Shown: positions 1-8,581, counted from the first letter of the stretch. The stretch: DNA of 64,000 nucleotides from Paeniglutamicibacter quisquiliarum (GCF_019084045.1 NZ_JAHRED010000013.1:1-64000); one strand, 5' to 3'. Notes: a model not told the origin generated them from the sequence alone. Numbers and translations are program-made.

Positions 1-2
1 TC

Positions 3-389
3 CCCGAGTCCATCGTGCTGGGCGTGGGATTGCTTTCCGGCGCCGCCGTCAACCCGACCATGCTGGCGGCGATCTTCATTTCCAACGTGCCCGAAGGGCT
101 GGCGAGCACGGCCGACATGAAGCGTGCGGGCAAGGGGCCGAAAGAGATCTTTGCGATCTGGGGGAGTATTGCGCTGCTTTCAGGGCTGGCGGCCATGATC
201 GGCTACCTGGCTCTCGACAACGCCCCGGGCGAGGTCATCGCGGTGGTCACCGCGATCGCAGCGGGCGGCATTCTGGCGATGCTCGCCGACACCATGATCC
301 CCGAGGCCTTCGAGGAACAGCACATGCTCACGGGATTCATTGCTGCGCTTGGTTTCCTCACGGCGCTGATCCTGCATTACGGCGCTTAG
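3..389 (+). CDS. ZIP-family divalent metal transporter, C-terminal part
   Basis: Membrane transporter for zinc or related divalent metals; only the C-terminal 128 residues lie in the window, because the reading frame is open through the left edge. The motif SNVPEGLAST matches the metal-binding (H/N)xPEG segment of ZIP transmembrane helix 4. A later DTMIPEAFEE matches the acidic pair of helix 5. Three more hydrophobic segments follow and the protein ends at a short tail (ILHYGA). The stop overlaps the stop of the convergent SRPBCC gene by four bases. The N-terminus, and so the ZupT or GufA type, cannot be judged. Confidence 0.85.
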   Translation, partial: PESIVLGVGLLSGAAVNPTMLAAIFISNVPEGLASTADMKRAGKGPKEIFAIWGSIALLSGLAAMIGYLALDNAPGEVIAVVTAIAAGGILAMLADTMIPEAFEEQHMLTGFIAALGFLTALILHYGA

Positions 390-823
390 GCGCGGGCTTC
401 GGCAAACTCCTTGAAGGCGGTCATCGTCTTCAGGTTTTGCTTCCTGAACATGGGGGCAAAGAGCAATGCCACGATTCGCATGAAACCGGTGAACTCAAAG
501 ACATTGTGGGCAACCCAGCGTGTGGCGGTTCCATCGAGATCATGGAATTCGTTCCGGCAGACATTGTGCACGCCCTTTGCGTCGTAGACGCCGTCGAATG
601 CCTCTGGCAGGTCGCGCCGCGTCACGGTCTCGACCATCTCCATGGTGCCCCTGCCCTGCTTGTAGACCAACCGGGACGTGGACCCGGGTTGGCCCGGCGT
701 GCCGGTGAGGGCCTCAAAGGAAATAAGCCCCTCCTGCCAGACTTTGAGGTTCTCGAGGTCGTCAAAGAGCTCGATGAAACGTGGTCGGGGGACATTGACG
801 GTGAGCTCCTGGGTGAATTCCAT
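386..823 (-). CDS. SRPBCC (START-like) family protein
   Basis: A 145-residue protein of the polyketide cyclase/START-like fold, a hydrophobic-cavity domain with no assigned substrate. The N-terminus MEFTQELTVNVPRPRFIEL is the usual first strand and helix, followed by WQEGL and a long C-terminal helix (residues about 115-145). The frame stays open upstream to 901, but the extension is low-complexity and unlike the family, so the ATG at 823 is preferred. An AGGA lies directly against it, which is close for a ribosome site; ATG at 844 is the alternative. It is convergent with the ZIP gene. Confidence 0.7.
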   Translation of the reverse strand: MEFTQELTVNVPRPRFIELFDDLENLKVWQEGLISFEALTGTPGQPGSTSRLVYKQGRGTMEMVETVTRRDLPEAFDGVYDAKGVHNVCRNEFHDLDGTATRWVAHNVFEFTGFMRIVALLFAPMFRKQNLKTMTAFKEFAEARA

Positions 824-939
824 TCCTGAAGCATATCCATGCATATCAACTGTTTGACCGCCTGAGTGGGCGAGGTTCCGGGTTCCTGGCCTGTCCGCCA
901 ATCCCGCGACCTGCGGGAGGGCATTGCTACGCTGGAGAG

Positions 940-1131
940 ATGACCAGCCATCCCTTGCCCAGGATCTCCGCTCCCGCGGCCCGCGCCCTGGAAGGGGCGG
1001 GAATCACGACTCTCGAGCAGGCCGCTGCCTACGGCGCCGGTGCGCTCTTGGACCTGCACGGGTTCGGGCCCAAGGGCATCGTAATCCTGCGCGCTGCGCT
1101 CACCGAACTTGGACTCGAACTCGCGGACTGA
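940..1131 (+). CDS. small helix-hairpin-helix protein
   Basis: A 63-residue protein made of little more than one helix-hairpin-helix pair: ISAPAARALEGAGITTLEQ, then LLDLHGFGPKGIVILRAAL. It resembles the stand-alone HhH proteins and the C-terminal domain of RNA polymerase alpha, which contact DNA without strong sequence preference. The GFGPKG hairpin is the most diagnostic part. No further domain is present, so a specific role cannot be given. It is a single gene convergent with the GNAT gene 16 bases downstream. Confidence 0.7.
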   Translation: MTSHPLPRISAPAARALEGAGITTLEQAAAYGAGALLDLHGFGPKGIVILRAALTELGLELAD

Positions 1132-1146
1132 TCCGCAGGCCGCGGC

Positions 1147-1479
1147 TCATGCCTTCGGCAGGATCGCCAGGTGCTCGGGTGTGGGCTTCACCAGTTCGGC
1201 GTCGAACTCGTGGTGCTTGGTCAGGTAGACCTTGATGTACGGGCAAACCGGGACGATCTTGTGGCCCTGTTCCACAGTGTCGGAAAGCGCGGCTGAAGCG
1301 AGCTTTCCGGCAAGTCCTTGTCCTGCGTAGGACCCGTCGACCACCGTGTGGAAGAAGACCCGCTCAACACCGCCGGCGGTTTCCAGCTCGCGGTAGTGCG
1401 CCGCCCCAATCGCCGTTTCCCCGTCCAGCAGGGCGTAGCGACTGCGTTCGGGCCTGTGCTCGACATGGATTTCGCTCAT
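1147..1479 (-). CDS. GNAT-like N-acetyltransferase (YjdJ/NATD1 type)
   Basis: A 110-residue minimal GNAT domain. SYAGQGLAGKLASAAL is the acetyl-CoA pyrophosphate loop (R/QxxGxG/A motif), and PVCPYIKVYLTKHHEF is the typical C-terminal end of the short YjdJ/NATD1 group (CPFVxxYL). The ATG at 1479 is chosen because CAGGAACAAGGA precedes it; the frame is also open to 1506. The substrate is unknown for this family. It sits 23 bases downstream of the RraB-type gene on the same strand. Confidence 0.75.
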   Translation of the reverse strand: MSEIHVEHRPERSRYALLDGETAIGAAHYRELETAGGVERVFFHTVVDGSYAGQGLAGKLASAALSDTVEQGHKIVPVCPYIKVYLTKHHEFDAELVKPTPEHLAILPKA

Positions 1480-1502
1480 TCCTTGTTCCTGTCCCTTGGG
1501 TG

Positions 1503-1907
1503 TCATTGGTTTCCAAAAAGTCGGCCGAAGAAGCCCCTGGGCTCGCTGTCGGGGGCATCGATGAACATGGCGCCGAAACCGTCGTAGGTCCCTCCGTGCT
1601 TGCCGGTGATGGCGTGCACGTTGCGCAGGGCATGCTCAGCGCTTTCCACGTCGATGGCCTGGTCTCGGTAGACGCGCAGCAGGTATCGGGAATTGGCATC
1701 TTGGCCCTCGGTCCGATCGACTTGCCATCCGGCGCGTTCAAAGTGGGCGGCGGCCTCGTTCATCTCGCGCAACGCGCGGAAGGAAACGAAGTGCTCCAAC
1801 TCGCGCTTGGCATCAAGCTGGTCGCCCAGCGCCGCGCGTTCGGCCAGGGCCCGGCGCAGCTTGGCCAGTTCCTCTTGCAGTGACACGGTGCCCACCGGCT
1901 CCTTCAT
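1503..1907 (-). CDS. RraB-domain protein (ribonuclease E inhibitor family)
   Basis: About 134 residues. The C-terminal two thirds match the RraB fold: a helix with EAAAHFERAGWQVDRT, a strand with YLLRVYRD, then AITGKHGGTYDGFGAMF, the conserved GGxYDG signature of PF06877. RraB in gammaproteobacteria binds and inhibits RNase E; whether the actinobacterial homologue does so is not known. The N-terminal 40 residues form a charged probable coiled coil (LQEELAKLRRALAERAAL). ATG at 1907 has no clear ribosome site. GTG at 1886 has AAGGAG 12 bases upstream and is an alternative start. It lies 16 bases downstream of the pirin stop. Confidence 0.65.
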   Translation of the reverse strand: MKEPVGTVSLQEELAKLRRALAERAALGDQLDAKRELEHFVSFRALREMNEAAAHFERAGWQVDRTEGQDANSRYLLRVYRDQAIDVESAEHALRNVHAITGKHGGTYDGFGAMFIDAPDSEPRGFFGRLFGNQ

Positions 1908-1923
1908 CTTGTTGGCGTCTTGC

Positions 1924-2931
1924 TCAGTCGCGGGGCCGCAATCGCACCGATGGCAGCGCCGGTGCAGGCAGTGCGGCGGGCTCGCCGGCGGGGAAGTCCC
2001 CGAAGCGCTTGGTGGAAGCGTCGCCGGATTCTGCACCGATCTCCGCTTGCCACTGCCGGCGGTATTCGGCCACTTCATCGTGGGTGCGGCCCACGAAGTT
2101 CCACCACATGAGGATCTGCTCGTTCAGCGGTTCCCCGCCGATGAGCAGCGCGCGCACCGGCTTCTCTCCCGCGGTGAGGGTGAGCTCTTGGCTCCCTGGC
2201 GGAAGGTAGGCCAAATGGTCCACGGGCAGCTCATCGGCCCCCACGGAAAGGGAACCCGAATCCAGCAGCACGCCATGCTCGTGGTGCGCCTTCACCGCCA
2301 GCCGGATGCTGGTGCCGGGCTCCAGGCGGATCTCTGCCCCCAGCAATTCGGTGTGGGTGGCGACGGGGGATTCGGAGTGTTGGTCGGCTCCGCCGTCGTT
2401 GGCCACGGACAGCTCGCCCAGGAAGACGCTGACATACCATCCGTCGCCGGCCAACGGTTCGGGGCGGTAGTGGGCGAAGGTCGGCGGCATGTGCCGCGCG
2501 GAATCGGGCAATGCGACCCACAGCTGGGCACCGTGCAGCGTCGTGGTTTCGGGGGTGGAGAACTCGGAGTGGCTAATCCCGCGGCCAGCGGTCATCAGGT
2601 TCACCTCGCCGGGGCGCACCATGGCATGGAAGCCCGCCGAATCGCGATGCTCGATTTCCCCGGTAAACAACCAGGAGACGGTTTGCAGTCCGGTGTGCGG
2701 GTGGCGCGGAACCTTCATCCCGCCGGATTCACCGACCGGATCCGGCCCGTAGTGGTCAAGGAAGCACCAGGCGCCGATGAGGCTGCGCTGCTTTTGCGGC
2801 AGCGTGCGGCGCACATCCATGGCGCGCGGCCCGCCGAGCGGGACATTGCGCGGGAGAAGCAACTCGATTCCGGCGTGCGCCTCATCCGATCCGCAAACCA
2901 ACTCGTCAGGGGCAGCCTCGAGGTTACTCAT
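1924..2931 (-). CDS. pirin family protein
   Basis: A 335-residue bicupin of the pirin family, a cytosolic metal-binding protein; some members have quercetinase-like dioxygenase activity. The N-terminal cupin holds the iron ligands in HPHTGLQTVSWLF and RGISHSEF, and the region DHYGPDP between them is also typical. A second cupin with degenerate ligands covers about residues 170-290. The ATG at 2931 (MSNLEAAPDELV) is chosen because everything upstream in the frame is arginine-rich shadow sequence. Pirins often sit beside oxidative-stress genes, but no such link is visible here. Confidence 0.85.
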   Translation of the reverse strand: MSNLEAAPDELVCGSDEAHAGIELLLPRNVPLGGPRAMDVRRTLPQKQRSLIGAWCFLDHYGPDPVGESGGMKVPRHPHTGLQTVSWLFTGEIEHRDSAGFHAMVRPGEVNLMTAGRGISHSEFSTPETTTLHGAQLWVALPDSARHMPPTFAHYRPEPLAGDGWYVSVFLGELSVANDGGADQHSESPVATHTELLGAEIRLEPGTSIRLAVKAHHEHGVLLDSGSLSVGADELPVDHLAYLPPGSQELTLTAGEKPVRALLIGGEPLNEQILMWWNFVGRTHDEVAEYRRQWQAEIGAESGDASTKRFGDFPAGEPAALPAPALPSVRLRPRD

Positions 2932-3069
2932 GTCTTCAGCGTAGTGCCGGGGGCGCTTTTCGGCACCCCCGCGACGCGCCCTGCTCCGTGGCATGCGGCG
3001 CCCTGTCGCGGCGGGGCAGGGGGAAAGGCCATGCGTGCCGTTCCCCGGACGGGCCCCGGTGAAGCACAA

Positions 3070-3357
3070 TCAGCCGCCGGCCACCGATTGCATGATCAGC
3101 ACGCTCTGCCCCTCCCGCACCGGCGAGCCCAGGCCGTCAAGGGTGCGGATATTGTCCGGCCCGACGAAGACGTTCACGAAGCGGCGCACCTCGCCGCGTT
3201 CGTCGCGCACCCGCCGTCCAAAGAGCGGGTATTTCTCGCCGAGCGCATCCAGGATCCCACCCACCGTGCCGTCCTCGGGCAGCGGGACCTGCAGGCTGCG
3301 TTGGCCCTCAAGCGTGGAAGCCAGCACCGAGGGCACCTCAACGGTAATGTCCGTCAT
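3070..3357 (-). CDS. MoaD/ThiS-type ubiquitin-like protein
   Basis: A 95-residue beta-grasp protein ending in Gly-Gly (MQSVAGG). That terminus is the signature of sulfur carriers and protein modifiers of the MoaD/ThiS/SAMP group, which are adenylated and then thiocarboxylated by an E1-like enzyme. The inner strand VRRFVNVFVGPDNIRTLDG is also typical. The start ATG overlaps the stop of the Asp-box repeat gene as ATGA, so the two are translationally coupled. No molybdopterin or thiamine gene is nearby, which argues against a plain cofactor role. No E1-like activating enzyme is in the window. Confidence 0.8.
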   Translation of the reverse strand: MTDITVEVPSVLASTLEGQRSLQVPLPEDGTVGGILDALGEKYPLFGRRVRDERGEVRRFVNVFVGPDNIRTLDGLGSPVREGQSVLIMQSVAGG

Positions 3358-4463
3358 TTCCCCGCACCGTTGACCTGGGCGGCCCGGACGCTGAGCACAT
3401 CGGGCAGGCGTTGGGCCACCGTGACAAAGTGCGCGCCCTCGTCGTTGCTGGCGAAGACCTCTCCGCCGCGGGTGCCGAAGTAGACGCCCACCGAGCCGGG
3501 GTGATCGTCCACCGCCGCCGCGTCGCGCAGCACTGCGTTCCAGTCGGCATCGGGCAATCCGGCGTGTTGCTCGTTCCAGGTGTCCCCGGCGTCCGTGGAG
3601 TGGAAGACGGAGAGCCTTCCGCCCACCGGGTTGCGTTCCTCGGCGCCCTTGAGCGGAATGGTCCACACGCTGCCGCCGGTGCGCGGGTGGGACAGGAAGA
3701 CAAAGCCGAATTCCGCCGGTAGGCCGTCAGCGATGCTGTTCCATTCATCGCCGGAATCGTCGCTCCGGTAAACACCGCCGTGGTTTTGGGCGTAGAGCCG
3801 GTCGGGGTTTTCGGCATCCGCGGTGATGTGGTGGACGCATTGGCCGAACTCGGGGAAGGGCTCGGGGAAAAAGTCCGCCTTGATGCCCTTGTTCCGGGGC
3901 TCCCAGGAGTTGCCGCCATCGGTGCTGCGATACACCCCGCCGGTGCTCATGGCAGCGTGGACGACGTTTTCGTCCACGGCGTTGGGCACGATGCTGTGCA
4001 CTGCCGCCCCGCCGAAGCCGGCACCCCATTCGCTGCGGTGCGGGTGGTCCCAGAGCCCCCTGTTCAGTTCAAAGTTTTCCCCAGAGTCCGTGGACTTGAA
4101 GACCGAGATCGGTTCGCAACCCGCCCACACAACCCCGGGGCGTTCTGCGGTGTCGGGGCGCAGGTGCCAGATCCGCGCCAATGCGGTGTCGGTGTCCGCG
4201 GGAAACTTGATGGCACCTTGCTCGGGTTCGGACCAGGTTGCGCCGGCGTCGTCGCTGTAGACGACAGTGGGTCCCCAGTGCCAGTCGTTGACCCCGGCCA
4301 GGATACGGGTCTTGCCGTCCCGGGTGTCGATGGCCACGGAGGGAACCTCGAGGTTGGCGAAGTGGGGCCCGGTGAGATTCCAGTTTTCGCGGTCTGTGCT
4401 TTCGGCCAGCCAGAGGCCCTTCTTGGTCCCGATGGCAAGGATGGTGCGTGCGTCGTTGTCCAT
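3354..4463 (-). CDS. Asp-box (BNR/sialidase-like) beta-propeller protein
   Basis: About 369 residues with six Asp-box repeats of the S-x-D-x-G-x-x-[WF] type: YSDDAGATW, KSTDSGENF, RSTDGGNSW, RSDDSGDEW, HSTDAGDTW and ASNDEGAHF. This number predicts a six- or seven-bladed propeller like the sialidase/VPS10/BNR superfamily. No signal peptide or lipobox is visible, so it is probably cytosolic. Sialidase catalytic residues (RIP motif, Tyr/Glu pair) are not seen, so sialidase activity should not be assumed. It is coupled to the MoaD-like gene by an ATGA overlap. ATG at 4463 is favoured over 4499. Confidence 0.8.
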   Translation of the reverse strand: MDNDARTILAIGTKKGLWLAESTDRENWNLTGPHFANLEVPSVAIDTRDGKTRILAGVNDWHWGPTVVYSDDAGATWSEPEQGAIKFPADTDTALARIWHLRPDTAERPGVVWAGCEPISVFKSTDSGENFELNRGLWDHPHRSEWGAGFGGAAVHSIVPNAVDENVVHAAMSTGGVYRSTDGGNSWEPRNKGIKADFFPEPFPEFGQCVHHITADAENPDRLYAQNHGGVYRSDDSGDEWNSIADGLPAEFGFVFLSHPRTGGSVWTIPLKGAEERNPVGGRLSVFHSTDAGDTWNEQHAGLPDADWNAVLRDAAAVDDHPGSVGVYFGTRGGEVFASNDEGAHFVTVAQRLPDVLSVRAAQVNGAGK

Positions 4464-4632
4464 GACATTTAGTGCAACACCGCGGCGACCCGGATTCAAG
4501 GGTTGTGGTGACCCCTAAAAGACCTAGTTGTGGATCGATGTGTTGCCTCACAAGAAAACCTCCGTTTCTTGGAGCATTTTCGTGTTTTCCTTGTTCGTTC
4601 CACGGTATCGGAGCCGTGCGGAAAAAGCTGAC

Positions 4633-5394
4633 ATGCCAATGTGGGAAGCTTGGTCAATGATCCCGCAGAGCCCGGACACTGCCCGACGGAGGTTTGCCGT
4701 CGCAGCCATGGTCGGCGTCGCCGTCTACGTCCTTGTCGACGTGGTGCTCCAGTTTCTGCCCCCGCACTACAGCGTGGTCAGTGACGCCGAAAGCAACCTG
4801 GCGGTTGGTCCGTTCGGGTGGATCATGAATCTGAATTTCCTCGGCCGGGCCGTCACCACCATGTGCGCCATTGCAGCCATGAACCGGGTCGGCCGGGTTT
4901 CGAGGCTTCGGCGCACCGGGACTCTTTTCTTGGGTATCGGGGGCTTGTGTTCGGCGGTCCTGGCCTTTTTCCCGACCGATGTTGGCCTCGGGTCCGGCCT
5001 GGGTGCGGCGACGGTTGCCGGCACCGTGCATCTCTACGTGGCCGGCGGGGGATTCCTTGCCGCGCTTGCCGGCATTCTTGTGCTGACCAGCTGGATGCGC
5101 TCCGTCCCGGAGCTGGCAAAGGCCTACCTGGCGGCGTTCGTTCTCGCGGCAATTACTGCCGTCGGGCTCGCATCGCTGGGACTGACTGCCGCCATTGAGC
5201 CGGGTCTGCTGGGGCTCGCCGAGCGGGTCTGCCTCGCCGGGGTGCTCGGCTGGGTGCTGGTGGTGTGCAATGCCATCAGGCGTCTATCCCGGCGGAGCGG
5301 GCCGATCCTTCCTGCCGGCACGGCGATTTCCGAGCAGGCTCCTCCGTCTGCGGGAACGGCGGTGCAGGGCCGACAGCGGAATGTCGGTTCCTAG
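4633..5394 (+). CDS. DUF998 integral membrane protein
   Basis: A roughly 250-residue membrane protein with six predicted hydrophobic helices. Its loop HYSVVSDAESNLAVGPFGW after helix 1 is the hallmark of DUF998 proteins, which have no assigned function. The helices fall at about residues 25-45, 75-95, 102-122, 133-155, 165-190 and 195-215 counted from the chosen start. The C-terminal 35 residues are polar and cytosolic. Candidate starts are ATG 4633, 4639 and 4657; none has a strong ribosome site. The stop is followed at once by the IS5 remnant, which may have replaced the original downstream DNA. Confidence 0.75.
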   Translation: MPMWEAWSMIPQSPDTARRRFAVAAMVGVAVYVLVDVVLQFLPPHYSVVSDAESNLAVGPFGWIMNLNFLGRAVTTMCAIAAMNRVGRVSRLRRTGTLFLGIGGLCSAVLAFFPTDVGLGSGLGAATVAGTVHLYVAGGGFLAALAGILVLTSWMRSVPELAKAYLAAFVLAAITAVGLASLGLTAAIEPGLLGLAERVCLAGVLGWVLVVCNAIRRLSRRSGPILPAGTAISEQAPPSAGTAVQGRQRNVGS

Positions 5395-5690
5395 GGAGTG
5401 TCTCCTAATCGTGAGTTTTAGAGGGCGGTGCTCCAGATGAGCACGGCACGGGGCACGGCGGACGATGGGTACGTCGGCGCGAGCTTGTCGTACCGGGTCG
5501 CCCGCCGCGCCATCGCTGCAGGGCGTTGAAGCTGCGTTCGACGACGTTGCGGCCCTTATAGGCCTCCTAAGTTATACGTCACCGACCTGTTACGCGCTTT
5601 TCCCCTGCGTTTGCGATGGACCTTCTGATCGTCGTTTTCGGGAATCACGCACTGGATGCCGCGCTCCCGCAAGAATTTCCTGTTGCCCCT
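5395..5690 (-). pseudogene. IS5-type transposase remnant
   Basis: Reading the minus strand gives pieces of an IS5-family DDE transposase in three frames. RGIQCVIPENDDQKVHRKRR comes first, then after a deletion KGRNVVERSFNALQRWRG, and after a one-base shift ATRYDKLAPTY and VLIWSTAL before a stop at 5418-5420. In intact IS5 copies these are the VIPE, GRN(V/T)VER and TRYDKLA motifs in this order. The sequence beginning GGAGTGTCTCCTAAT directly after the DUF998 stop looks like the terminal inverted repeat. Frameshifts and the internal deletion make it inactive; the 5' half of the element is lost. Confidence 0.75.
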
Positions 5691-5887
5691 GAACGAGTGG
5701 CGTTGTCAGCCATGGCCCTCGCCGGGCGGGTCCGGGTCCTCCCGGAGACGGGGTTTCTTTCCCCGTCCGGCGCGACGGCAGTGCAGCGTCGATTCCTGGA
5801 CCGGCGGGAGGGACGTGACTGACCCTCCCACACACCAACCATTTAGGAATCAACGCACGCCGGGACAGGCTGTAGGCCGCTGAAACC

Positions 5888-6137
5888 AAGGCGGGCGATG
5901 CGGCGCATCAGGCACAGCACCGATCCGTCCAGTCGAGGTTCCAGGGAAGCGACGGGTTCGCCGGCCAGGATGATGCGTGGTTCCTGCATCAGTGCGGGCT
6001 ATGGCGACCCGTTGCTGCTATCCGCCGGAAGGACTGCCCGCCCGTTGGCGGGCCTTGTCGCCCAGTTCAACCCGGTCCAGCAGCTCCAGGGCTCATTCGC
6101 GCTGCCGCCGGGGGACGATTCCCAGTGCGTTGGTCTG
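5888..6137 (-). pseudogene. PhnC-type ABC transporter ATPase remnant
   Basis: On the minus strand the pieces ALELLDRVELGDKARQRAG, SGG-stop-QQRVAIAR and LMQEPRIILAGEPVASLEP line up with the signature motif (LSGGQQQRVAIAR) and Walker B (IILADEPVASLDP) of phosphonate ABC ATPases. There are two in-frame stops (before ALELL and in place of the first Gln of the signature), one frameshift after IAR, and Walker B Asp replaced by Gly. Walker A is missing. No permease or binding protein remains nearby. This is an old, non-functional fragment lying between the IS5 remnant and the luciferase-like gene. Confidence 0.75.
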
Positions 6138-6220
6138 CACGGGGAATACAAGTGCGACAGACGGCCGTTGTCAGAAGTGAATGAATCCACTTTCCATGAA
6201 CGTAAGGAAGAGCTCCCAAA

Positions 6221-7210
6221 TTGTCTGTGCCTCTCAGCATCCTTGACTTGGTCACCATCTCCGAGGGGTCCACCGCCCGGGACGCCATCGCCGCCACCAT
6301 GGAATCGGCCCGTCTCGCCGACCGGCTTGGTTACCACCGGCTCTGGTTTGCCGAACACCACAACACCCCCAACCTCGCTGCCAGCGCCACGGCGCTGCTC
6401 ATTTCCCAGGCGGCTTCGGTGACAGAGCGGATCCGCGTGGGCTCAGGCGGGGTGATGCTGCCCAACCATGCCCCACTGATGGTGGCCGAGCAGTACGGCA
6501 CCCTGGCCGCCATGCATGGTGACCGGATCGATCTGGGGCTGGGCCGGGCCCCCGGGACGGACATGATGACCGCCCAGGCACTCAGCCGTTCCTCCTCCGA
6601 CCCGCAGGCTTTTGCCGGCAGCATTTACGACATGCAAGGCTGGTTCAGCGAAACCGGTACCGCCCACAGCATGGCGATCAAGTCCGCCGTGTCAGCCGGA
6701 ACTCAGGTCCCCATTTGGGTTCTGGGATCGACAGTCAACGGCGCGTCCATCGCCGGGCAGTTGGGCCTGCCGTTCTCGATTGCCTCGCACTTCGCTCCCG
6801 ACCAGGTTGATGACGCCATCAGGGTGTATCGGGAGTCATTCAGCACCGAGGCCCCCACCGCACAGATCGACAGGCCCTACGTGATGGCCGGCATCAACGT
6901 CCTCGTGGCCGACACGGATGATGAGGCCGAGCGGGAATTCACCGTGGTGGAGCAGATGTTCATGGACGTTCAGCATGGTCGGAGTCGCAAGATCCAGCCT
7001 CCGATGCATCCGGCAACGCTGGCCGGGCAAGGCGGAGGGAACCAGCCCATGCTGCGGATCAAGGCCGTGGGTGCTCCTGACACGGTTAAGGCACAGCTGG
7101 AGGAGTTTGTGCAGCGCACCGGTGCCGATGAGCTCATCATCACCACCTACGCGTACGACTCGGCGGTGAGGGACCGCTCACTGCAGCTGCTTGCCGATTG
7201 CTGGTTCTAG
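6221..7210 (+). CDS. LLM class flavin-dependent oxidoreductase (MsnO8-like)
   Basis: A 329-residue luciferase-like TIM barrel. The N-terminus LSILDLVTISEG and the block LWFAEHHNTPNLAASATALL are typical of the MsnO8 subgroup, as are GGVMLPNHAPLMVAEQYGTL and IDLGLGRAPG. Such proteins use FMN or F420; the substrate cannot be read from sequence. The start is TTG at 6221, supported by AAGGAAGAG eight bases upstream; no good ATG is available. It appears monocistronic and lies immediately beside the decayed region 5395-6137. Confidence 0.85.
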   Translation: MSVPLSILDLVTISEGSTARDAIAATMESARLADRLGYHRLWFAEHHNTPNLAASATALLISQAASVTERIRVGSGGVMLPNHAPLMVAEQYGTLAAMHGDRIDLGLGRAPGTDMMTAQALSRSSSDPQAFAGSIYDMQGWFSETGTAHSMAIKSAVSAGTQVPIWVLGSTVNGASIAGQLGLPFSIASHFAPDQVDDAIRVYRESFSTEAPTAQIDRPYVMAGINVLVADTDDEAEREFTVVEQMFMDVQHGRSRKIQPPMHPATLAGQGGGNQPMLRIKAVGAPDTVKAQLEEFVQRTGADELIITTYAYDSAVRDRSLQLLADCWF

Positions 7211-7526
7211 GCCCGGGGGCCCAGAGCAACGGTGGTGGAGGCCGGGGCGGGCACAGCGGTGTCTTGATGATGGCTGGCCCTTTACGGTAATGGAAGTTCA
7301 CGCTGCCATCCCGAAGACCACAAGGTGTTGGACGTTGCCCCTTGCCGAGTCTGGGCTGACTGCGTTGGTCTTCCGGAACGTGGTTCGGGGGCCGAACGCC
7401 TGTGAATCGCTGCGATAAATGGCCCCGTCTCTGCAGCGCTATTTGTCAACCCTGCTGCGCGTAAGCCGATGGTCAACCGGACACCTGTCCGCTCACACCG
7501 CAGCAGCTGCTCAGCATAGCTTGGAG
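7211..7526. other. intergenic stretch without recognisable gene
   Basis: This 316-base gap lies between two convergent genes. I find no coding frame with family features, no tRNA and no long hairpin; the short GC-rich dyad GGCCCGGGGGCC just after the stop at 7210 might help termination. It may be the edge of the older decayed segment. Confidence 0.4.
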
Positions 7527-8429
7527 TCAGTCGGTCAGGTTCTCTTTTCCCCATTGTCGTAGCGAGGTCGAGGGGCGGCCGGTGACGAACTCCACGTCGT
7601 CGCGGACTGTCCCGATGTAGCCCATCCGTCCGTCGATAACCTGCCGGTTGAATTCCACGCCCGCGTCGGCGTACCAGGACTCCACGGTGAGGCCACGCTT
7701 GGCGATCGAAGCTAGGAACTCCTCTGGACCGCGCACGTCGCAACTGATCTCTCGATCTAGGACATCGGACAAGATAGCCGCCACCTCGGGTCCCGAGGCC
7801 ACTTCGGTAGAGAGCCAATATTCCTTGCCGCCGTGTCGAGATGGCCCCTGCCGCAGCACCGTTGCGGCCACAGCGGCGATGTCGCGCGCAGCGATCCATC
7901 CGACGCGGCGATTATCCCAGTACACGGAGAAGGCACCGTCGTTGGTGGCGATCTCTGACGCCAGCCCGTCCATGAACACGTTGGGGTGCAAGTGCGTCCA
8001 CGCCAGGCCGCTTCCCTCGATGTAGCGTTCGATCATCTGGTGCCAGACGAAGTGCGGATCGGTGACGTCCCAATTCGCGAACACGCCCTGATGCACGATG
8101 TGACCAACACCTGCTTTGACGGCGGCGTCGACGAGCGTTTTGCTCTGCGCCAGCATGGCAACGGTGTAGCCGGTCAGAAGATAAACCCGGTCAACGCCGT
8201 ACAGTGCGTGGGCGAAGGTGCGAGGATCGTCCAGGTCGAGGCGCACCGCGTCCCGCCCAGCTGCGCGCAGTTCGTCCACCCGCTCGGGTTTCCGAGCGGC
8301 GTAGCGCACCCGGACATTCCCGAGGTCACGGTCGAACTCTTCGACGATGAGCTTGCCGACCTGGCCGGTCGTCCCGATGACAAGCACGATCGGGCTCGCC
8401 GGATCAGGCTTTGCAACATGGTTTTCCAC
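7527..8429 (-). CDS. NmrA-like NAD(P)-binding protein
   Basis: About 300 residues of an atypical short-chain dehydrogenase (NmrA/QOR2-like). The N-terminal dinucleotide motif is VLVIGTTGQVGKLIVEEF (GxxGxxG), followed by RYAARKPERVDELRAAG and LDLDDPRTFAHAL. The SDR Tyr-x-x-x-Lys catalytic pair is not evident, as usual in NmrA regulators and quinone-reductase-like members. GTG at 8429 is preferred because AAAAAAGGATG lies just upstream; ATG at 8489 has no ribosome site. It is the second gene behind the MFS exporter 8582-10084, with a 152-base gap. Confidence 0.75.
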   Translation of the reverse strand: MENHVAKPDPASPIVLVIGTTGQVGKLIVEEFDRDLGNVRVRYAARKPERVDELRAAGRDAVRLDLDDPRTFAHALYGVDRVYLLTGYTVAMLAQSKTLVDAAVKAGVGHIVHQGVFANWDVTDPHFVWHQMIERYIEGSGLAWTHLHPNVFMDGLASEIATNDGAFSVYWDNRRVGWIAARDIAAVAATVLRQGPSRHGGKEYWLSTEVASGPEVAAILSDVLDREISCDVRGPEEFLASIAKRGLTVESWYADAGVEFNRQVIDGRMGYIGTVRDDVEFVTGRPSTSLRQWGKENLTD

Positions 8430-8581
8430 AGTGTCATCCTTTTTTCGAAGTGGATTGTCGATTCGGCGTCCTTGCTGCGGCTCACCCATGGTGGCTCAAG
8501 ACGGTCGGTGTCTGACTGAGCGGTTTGGGTCTCGGCAGAACGAGACGCAACAGATAGCCGCAGTGATGGCTTGCTGCTCGT

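Noticed and set aside
1693-3483. A 596-codon plus-strand open frame
   Set aside because: It lies opposite pirin, RraB and the MoaD-like gene, which have clear motifs. The frame is arginine- and proline-rich without family features.
3354-4463. True sialidase
   Set aside because: Six Asp-boxes are present but the RIP motif, catalytic Tyr/Glu and an export signal are not seen.
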